Part shown: positions 59,056 to 64,000 of the stretch, piece by piece
Layout of the letters: each line of letters opens with the position of its first letter
How positions within the stretch are numbered: position 1 is the stretch's first letter
Assembly: GCA_963585895.1 (NCBI GenBank)
Contig: OY757904.1
Location: 65,146,961 to 65,210,960, forward strand
DNA: 64,000 nt
Reading direction: 5' to 3'
Source of the DNA: Sepioteuthis lessoniana
Taxonomy: Eukaryota; Mollusca; Cephalopoda; Myopsida; Loliginidae
Made by a program: the position numbers and the translations under genes
Notes under the pieces: generated by a model
What the model saw: the letters and a program-made list of their open reading frames with translations, nothing else
Database searches by the model: none
Told to the model about the DNA's origin: nothing

Positions 59056-60760
59056 ACCATCATCATCATGTCGTGCCGCCAGCACGGGTATCCCGTACCC
59101 TCTCTCGCTACTCCTCCCTATCGTTCATTGCCCCCGGCAGGTCTTCAGGGGTACATCCCGTATCCTCACAGAGCTGTTGTATGTATGTTCGAGCTGGTCG
59201 TCCCGATTTTGCTCGTCCATATGATGGGGTCCATAGGAGTTGATCACTTATGGGCTCATCCCTGCTTCTCCAGCAGTGTCCTGTATGACTGGTTCGTCTA
59301 ACTTGGATAGTTTTCGTGATGGGAGGTAGGTGGCCGTATAGTTGGTGCTTTGTGGGGTGTTGTCTTCATGACTTGTTCAATATAACTCACAGCATCCTTG
59401 TGTAATTGCTGTCAAACTTTTTTCCACACGTTTTGTTAGATTCCAAGTAGTGCATCCATATAGCGGTATCGATGCGACGGCTGCTGGGAGAAACTGCGTT
59501 TCATTCTATCGGTCATGTCTGACTTCCATATGACCGATAGCTTATCAATAGCTGTCCATGTTTCTCAACTCCTTACTCTATTTATCTCAAATATCTATGT
59601 TGTTAAGAAGGATCCAGTCATAGTGTTTGGTGGTCGCAGTTCGAGTGGCGTTTTTTCGTAGGCTTAGTCGCATTTTTGCCGTTACTATTCTGTGATTAGA
59701 GGACACGCCCTCGAAAGAGGGGTAAGCCTCGCAATTCATTGCGTTATTTTCCCATTTCTTGTTTAAAAGACGAAGTCTTATCTGTGCTTTATTATTTTTC
59801 GCGTACGTGTAGATCCATAATTTTCCTTCCCTCTTTTGAAAGTTTGTATTGAGGCATGTTAATCTATTTTCTACCATGAAATCTGCTAGATATTTTCTGT
59901 TCCTATTTGGCGTGTTGTTAGGTTGTATTTGTTGTTTTCCGATTTGGGCATTCATGTCTCCGCCAAATACTAGCACGTTGTGTTTCGGAATACTACGCAC
60001 TAAAGAGGATAGCTGATCGTAGAAGGCGATGAGTTCAGTTTCTTCACTGAGATTGGAAGGGCTGTAGCAGGAGATGATTGTTACTCGGGGATCACCATTA
60101 AAAGTTGCTACTATCATCCTAGGTTTTATTTTCTCTATGCTATTAAGTGATTTTACCGCTCTTGGTCCCATAAGTATGCCTACACCTCCCACCGAGTCAT
60201 TGACAGAGTTTTTCCATGCTGATATAGTGGCTCGCGTCCATCCATTGCCAGTGATATATTATATCCTCATTGTGTGTATATCTGTTTTCTTGAATGCATA
60301 TTATGTGTATCTTATGTTCTATGTCCGATGCAGTCAGGTCCGGTAGCTGACCTATTCTATTTAAGGTTCAAACGTTAAATGTCCCTGTTTCTATTGTTTG
60401 TTTTGCATTTTAGTAGTTTTTGTTGTTTGAGCTCAGTAGCTGATTTTTTCGAACACTGAGGCCAGGCCTCCAACCTCGGCAGGACGCGCCCCTTTTTTAC
60501 CGCGTAAAGAGCAATGCGGTTTATGTATGTGGTTTGAATGTAGGTCATGGTTATCTTTCGATGGCTTTTTTTTACTTTCATCTATAGAAGCCACTCTTAT
60601 ACATGAGCAGCAGTAGTTACCCGATCAAACTGACGATCCTGATCTCTGAGCCGCTAGATTCATATGTCCAGGACCAGGTTAGGCATTAGGTAGGACGTCT
60701 GAGGTTTTTTCGCATACCTTTACGTCCATCATGCTGCTTCCTATGGGTACGTAAAAAAAT
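59056..60760 (-). mobile_element. RTE-like LINE, copy 4, with internal deletion
   Basis: Reading leftward from 60760: a leader region, an apurinic-type endonuclease domain (about 60330-59587), then an abrupt join near 59580-59600 to the C-terminal region of the polyprotein. That region ends in a (CATCAT)-type microsatellite tail at 59060-59071. The whole reverse-transcriptase core is missing. The 3' part aligns with 62757-63230 of copy 5 and with 1091-1590. Confidence 0.87.
59587..60192 (-). pseudogene. RTE-like endonuclease (EEP/APE-type) remnant, 201 codons
   Basis: In a live element this domain nicks target DNA to prime reverse transcription. Visible motifs: GGVGILMGP at the start, RVTIISCYSPS (about residues 56-66), VLVFGGDMNAQIG (about 94-106, the GDxN box) and a final SSNHRIV (about 166-172). 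In the EEP family the final box is normally SDH, so its catalytic Asp is replaced by Asn. The AQIDY-type box upstream reads AQIRL. More of the domain, with an IQENR box, lies upstream to about 60330 in a broken frame. It is the longest non-microsatellite frame in the window but probably inactive. Confidence 0.85.
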
Positions 60761-60938
60761 AAAAAGAGGGCCTTTTTTTTTCAGTAAGTTTTAACTTAGT
60801 TAAAATTCAATACTAAATATATTTATAAGAGATTTTTGTATATTTTCACCGAAATTGGCCCTCACATGTGTCTTAGCGCTACTCTTTTTTTTTCTTTCTA
60901 CAATAGCAGTGAATGATTCAGCAGTGATTTCCAGTGGG
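60761..60938. other. T-rich unique sequence
   Basis: Short spacer with no feature. Confidence 0.4.
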
Positions 60939-60950
60939 CACACACACACA

Positions 60951-60993
<43 letters not shown>
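60939..60993. repeat. (CA)n array
   Basis: About 54 bp of CA with one CC interruption. Confidence 0.97.
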
Positions 60994-60996
<3 letters not shown>

Positions 60997-61008
60997 CGTT
61001 GTATTCTA

Positions 61009-61562
61009 CCGTTTAGTCATTTATGGATTTTGATAGAATTTGCGTAGCCCTACTACTTGGGAGGGAAGGGGGACAATAGTCTTTAAATTTTTTTTTTTTT
61101 TTTTGCTCAACTACTGTGGGGATTCTAAACTTTTAGAAAACGACTTCTTCATGTATCAAATGTTTTAGCACCTTTGACCAGGGTCAAATATTAAATTTGG
61201 ATTTACGGTAAAATTGCCTTTACTTTTAAAACACTGTACAAGCGTCATTTTGCAAAGAAAACAGCATACAATTTCGTAAAATTTTTTTGGCATTTTTTAA
61301 TTAATATTTAAAGACAATATACTAACCTGTTTTTGACTCTTGTCTTCTAGGTGGCACATTGTTAGTTTTCCATAGCTGGAGTTGTCCTTTACCGTTTAGT
61401 CATTTATGGATTTAAATGTATTTAAATAGAATTTGGGTAGGCCTACTATTTGGGAGTGTATGGGAGACAAGTGTAATTTCGTTACTTGTTGGGTTTCTCT
61501 TTTGGTGGCATGGGGAACTTTCTATACATAGCCTGTTTTTTTTTTTTTTAAAACTACTATGG

Positions 61563-61565
<3 letters not shown>
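61009..61565. repeat. Diverged direct repeat pair (about 120 and 180 bp)
   Basis: 61009-61130 and 61388-61565 share ACCGTTTAGTCATTTATGGA, then TAGAATTTG, then CCTACTA.TTGGGAG. Both run into a long T tract followed by ACTACT.TGGGG. The second copy is longer. The 260 bp between them are unique. Confidence 0.8.

Positions 61566-61614
<49 letters not shown>
61565..61614. repeat. (TA)n array
   Basis: About 50 bp of TA directly after the second direct repeat. Confidence 0.97.
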
Positions 61615-62749
61615 TTTATTTTAAACACAATGGAATCTGTTTGGTGAGTAAGGACATGAACACCATGCGCAGTTTTATTTTTATATGTCATACGTAAAGC
61701 TGTCCGGTTAATTTTCTGTATACTCAAAAACATATGCCACGAAACATTATATAACGTTGCCTTCTGTAAAAATCTGTGTTCTCAAATGTCAATTACAAAT
61801 ACAATTATCCACCTAAAATTTGAGGAAATTGAACAACAAGTTATAGCCCTTGAATTGCTTATTCGTACGGGTGTCTGGAATGTTTCAAGATAAGAGTGAA
61901 GACTTTGTTTTTTGTGCTTTGGCATTGATGTTATCTAATCAACAGTGACGGGGAATAGATGAAGAGACTATTTCTATTTATTTATTTTAGTGCCAAAACA
62001 CCATCTCAGTAAAAGTGAGATAGAATGAGAAAGGAAAAAAAAAAGGAGAAACGGAGAGAAATATAATATATATATAGATATATATATAGGGTCACATAAA
62101 CAAACACACATACATAACAACCCCCCATATATATATATATAGAGAGAGAGAGAGAAGTAAACAAAATGTTGTAAGAACTTTTTTTCTTAAGTGAGAAAGC
62201 TGCTAAAATTACGGGACAGTAGAGAAGATAAACCCTAAAATGAATGTAATTTTTTCCAGCCTCCTCAGTTTCATGAATTTCGGAAAAATTCAAGCATATT
62301 TTATCCATTTCTCAGATTTTCTTACATGTTAAGACATGTACTTGGAAAAATAAATTCTTCGGATTGAACAAGATTGAATTTTGTCCAATAATATGAAACA
62401 TATAACCATGAGACCAACATGAATCAGTGAGTGTACACACACATACACACATATATATATATATTGAAATGATTGTCAATGAAAACTTTTAGAAATACAA
62501 CAGAAGTCGAATAATTTCATTGGGTAAATGTGAAAGAATGGTTTATATGTTATACGCGCTAATCAGTGTTTCCTATGTGTTTGCAATTTCTACTCAGTCA
62601 AAACAGTTGCCTGACAATTGCGAATACATGAGAAAACCTGAGTAGGTGCCAAAACGTTTAAGCATAATCAATTTAAAAAATATTAGCAATGTGACAAAAA
62701 AGTTAAGCACCCTTTTATATTTTAGAATAAATTTTTCATCTTTATAAAT
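61615..62749. other. AT-rich DNA with short TA and GA runs
   Basis: TA/GA simple sequence lies at about 62066-62155. No element or gene was recognised. Confidence 0.45.
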
Positions 62750-64000
62750 ATATATCATCATGTCACGCTGCTAGCGCGTATTTCCCTGGCCCTCTCTCGC
62801 CACCCGTCTCTGTCGTCCATCGCTTCCGGGAGGTCTTTAAGGCTATATCCTGTATCGGTACAGAACTGTTGTATATTGGTCGTCCAACTTTGCTCGTGCG
62901 TGTGAAGGAGTCCTCTGAATTATATAGCTGATGAGTCCGTCCTTACTTCTCCAGCAGTGTCCTGCATTTCTGAATAGTTTTCATGATAGATGTTAAGTGG
63001 CCGTACAGCTGCTGCTGCTTTGTTGGGTGTTGCCTATAAGACTTGTTCTGTACAGCTCAGAACATTATTGTGTATAATGCTGTCAAGCTTTTTTCTCAAT
63101 GCGTTTAAATATCGTCCATATGCTGCATCCATATTGCAGTATTGATACACACCGCTGCTGGGAAAAAAAAAACTGCGTTTTATTATCATGACTTCCATAT
63201 GGCTGATAGCCAATCAATAGCCGTCCATATCTTTGCTAGTCAGGTTTTGATATCATTCCCGGTTGATAAGACGCTGCTTCTGAGGTAGTTGAACTTGTCC
63301 ACTAGTTTTAAAGGCCCTCCTTTTTGTGTGGAGATATCACCTCTTTCATTAAAGCACATGTATTCTGTTTTATCTGAGTTGACATGGAGGCCTATGACAC
63401 CCGCTGCTCATTCCAGACTATGTAGCTGGGATTCGCCATGGTCGGGGGAATTTGCTATAAGCGCTATGTCATCCGCGTAATCCGCGTCTGAAATAGTTTG
63501 GCCTGGTATCTTCTGCTTCTTTCCTTTGCAACTTGAAACCTTTTTCTATCATTAAAACTATAGACGTTCCAAGCCCGTAGTCCGGTGAGCGGACATTTAC
63601 TTTTATGTTTTTATGTAGCATTATAATGGCTTCGACGGTTTCTAAGGGCAGGCCGTAGACTAGAAATATTTGCCCTTCTTTCCTTTTTTGCGCAAAACCC
63701 TTCTAGAATTCGACGAATAGTCAAAATTTGGGATATCGTGGATCGATTTATCCGAAAGCCATTTTGGTTCTTTTTAATTATTTTTTTCAATTTTAGGTTC
63801 TATGCGATTGCGTAGTAGAGAATGGTAGATCTTGGTCGCTATAGATGTAAAGGTTATAACTCGGTAATTATTGGCCATTCCAAAGTCATCCTTCATGAGG
63901 AAAGGGAGGATGATCCCTTTAACCATCTTTCTATCGTGTTCTTGTTTTATAAGGCATTACAGTATCAAAGCAATCTGTCGTTGAATTCCCTTATCTTCTA
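62750..64000 (-). mobile_element. RTE-like LINE, copy 5, continues past the window
   Basis: This minus-strand copy ends in a short ATCATCATG tail at about 62756. It contains the post-thumb region (62770-63200), a HVNSDKTEYMCF-type segment (63347-63385), and the catalytic box DADYADDIALIANS (about 63450-63492). Earlier reverse-transcriptase blocks (NGFRINRST-like near 63745 and NNYRVITFTS-like near 63850) follow. Frameshifts and stops are frequent upstream of the YADD box. It belongs to the same family as copies 1-4 and is the only one here with the polymerase core. Confidence 0.87.
63230..63500 (-). pseudogene. RTE-like reverse transcriptase catalytic core remnant
   Basis: The minus strand reads SDADYADDIALIANSPDHGE, giving both metal-binding Asp residues of the YADD box. 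GLHVNSDKTEYMCFNE and then a FNYLRS-type segment follow, the usual order in RTE and related LINEs. Local reading continues for roughly 80 codons. Upstream frames are broken, so no active enzyme is encoded. Confidence 0.8.

Overview
The window looks like a gene-poor, repeat-rich piece of an animal nuclear genome, most likely a cephalopod such as an octopus. The evidence is the low GC content, very long (TA)n, (CA/TG)n and (GA/CT)n arrays roughly every 1-2 kb, tRNA-derived SINEs, and decayed transposons of kinds I associate from memory with octopod genomes. The taxonomic call is an inference. I found no convincing host protein-coding gene, rRNA gene, functional tRNA gene, CRISPR array or bacterial operon. 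Almost every long open frame is either a translated microsatellite (Tyr-Ile, His-Thr, Arg-Glu or Leu-Ser runs) or a transposon remnant.

Layout. 0-5 kb: a mariner remnant that runs off the left edge, two 3' fragments of an RTE-like LINE in opposite orientations, then long dinucleotide arrays. 6.9-14.1 kb: two more mariner copies, SINE pieces and a 3.4 kb unique AT-rich block. 15.7-22.3 kb: a head-to-tail run of at least five pieces of a restriction-like-endonuclease (RLE) LINE of the R2/R4/Dong kind, all on +, separated by (TAA)-type tails. The last piece is split by a composite SINE. 22.9-28.1 kb: a possible MITE, arrays and the best preserved mariner remnant. 28.6-31.9 kb: unique AT-rich DNA. 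31.9-35.2 kb: a mosaic of RLE-LINE and RTE fragments in both orientations. 35.7-56 kb: mostly unique AT-rich DNA with tRNA-derived SINEs and arrays. 56.0-58.9 kb: dense TA arrays and a 52-bp-arm palindrome. 59.0-64.0 kb: two minus-strand RTE-like LINEs, one with an endonuclease frame of 201 codons and the other with a YADD reverse-transcriptase box.

How the parts relate. The four mariner copies are short (about 0.86-0.91 kb), lie in the same orientation and share one internal junction, so they look like a non-autonomous family that would have been moved by a transposase supplied elsewhere. The SINEs would have depended on a LINE machinery, and at least two SINE types share one 3' tail. The RLE LINE pieces are joined at TAA-repeat tails, as expected if the element targets TAA repeats or its own tails. 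Nothing here forms a working gene set. The interest lies in how the elements are built and where they insert.
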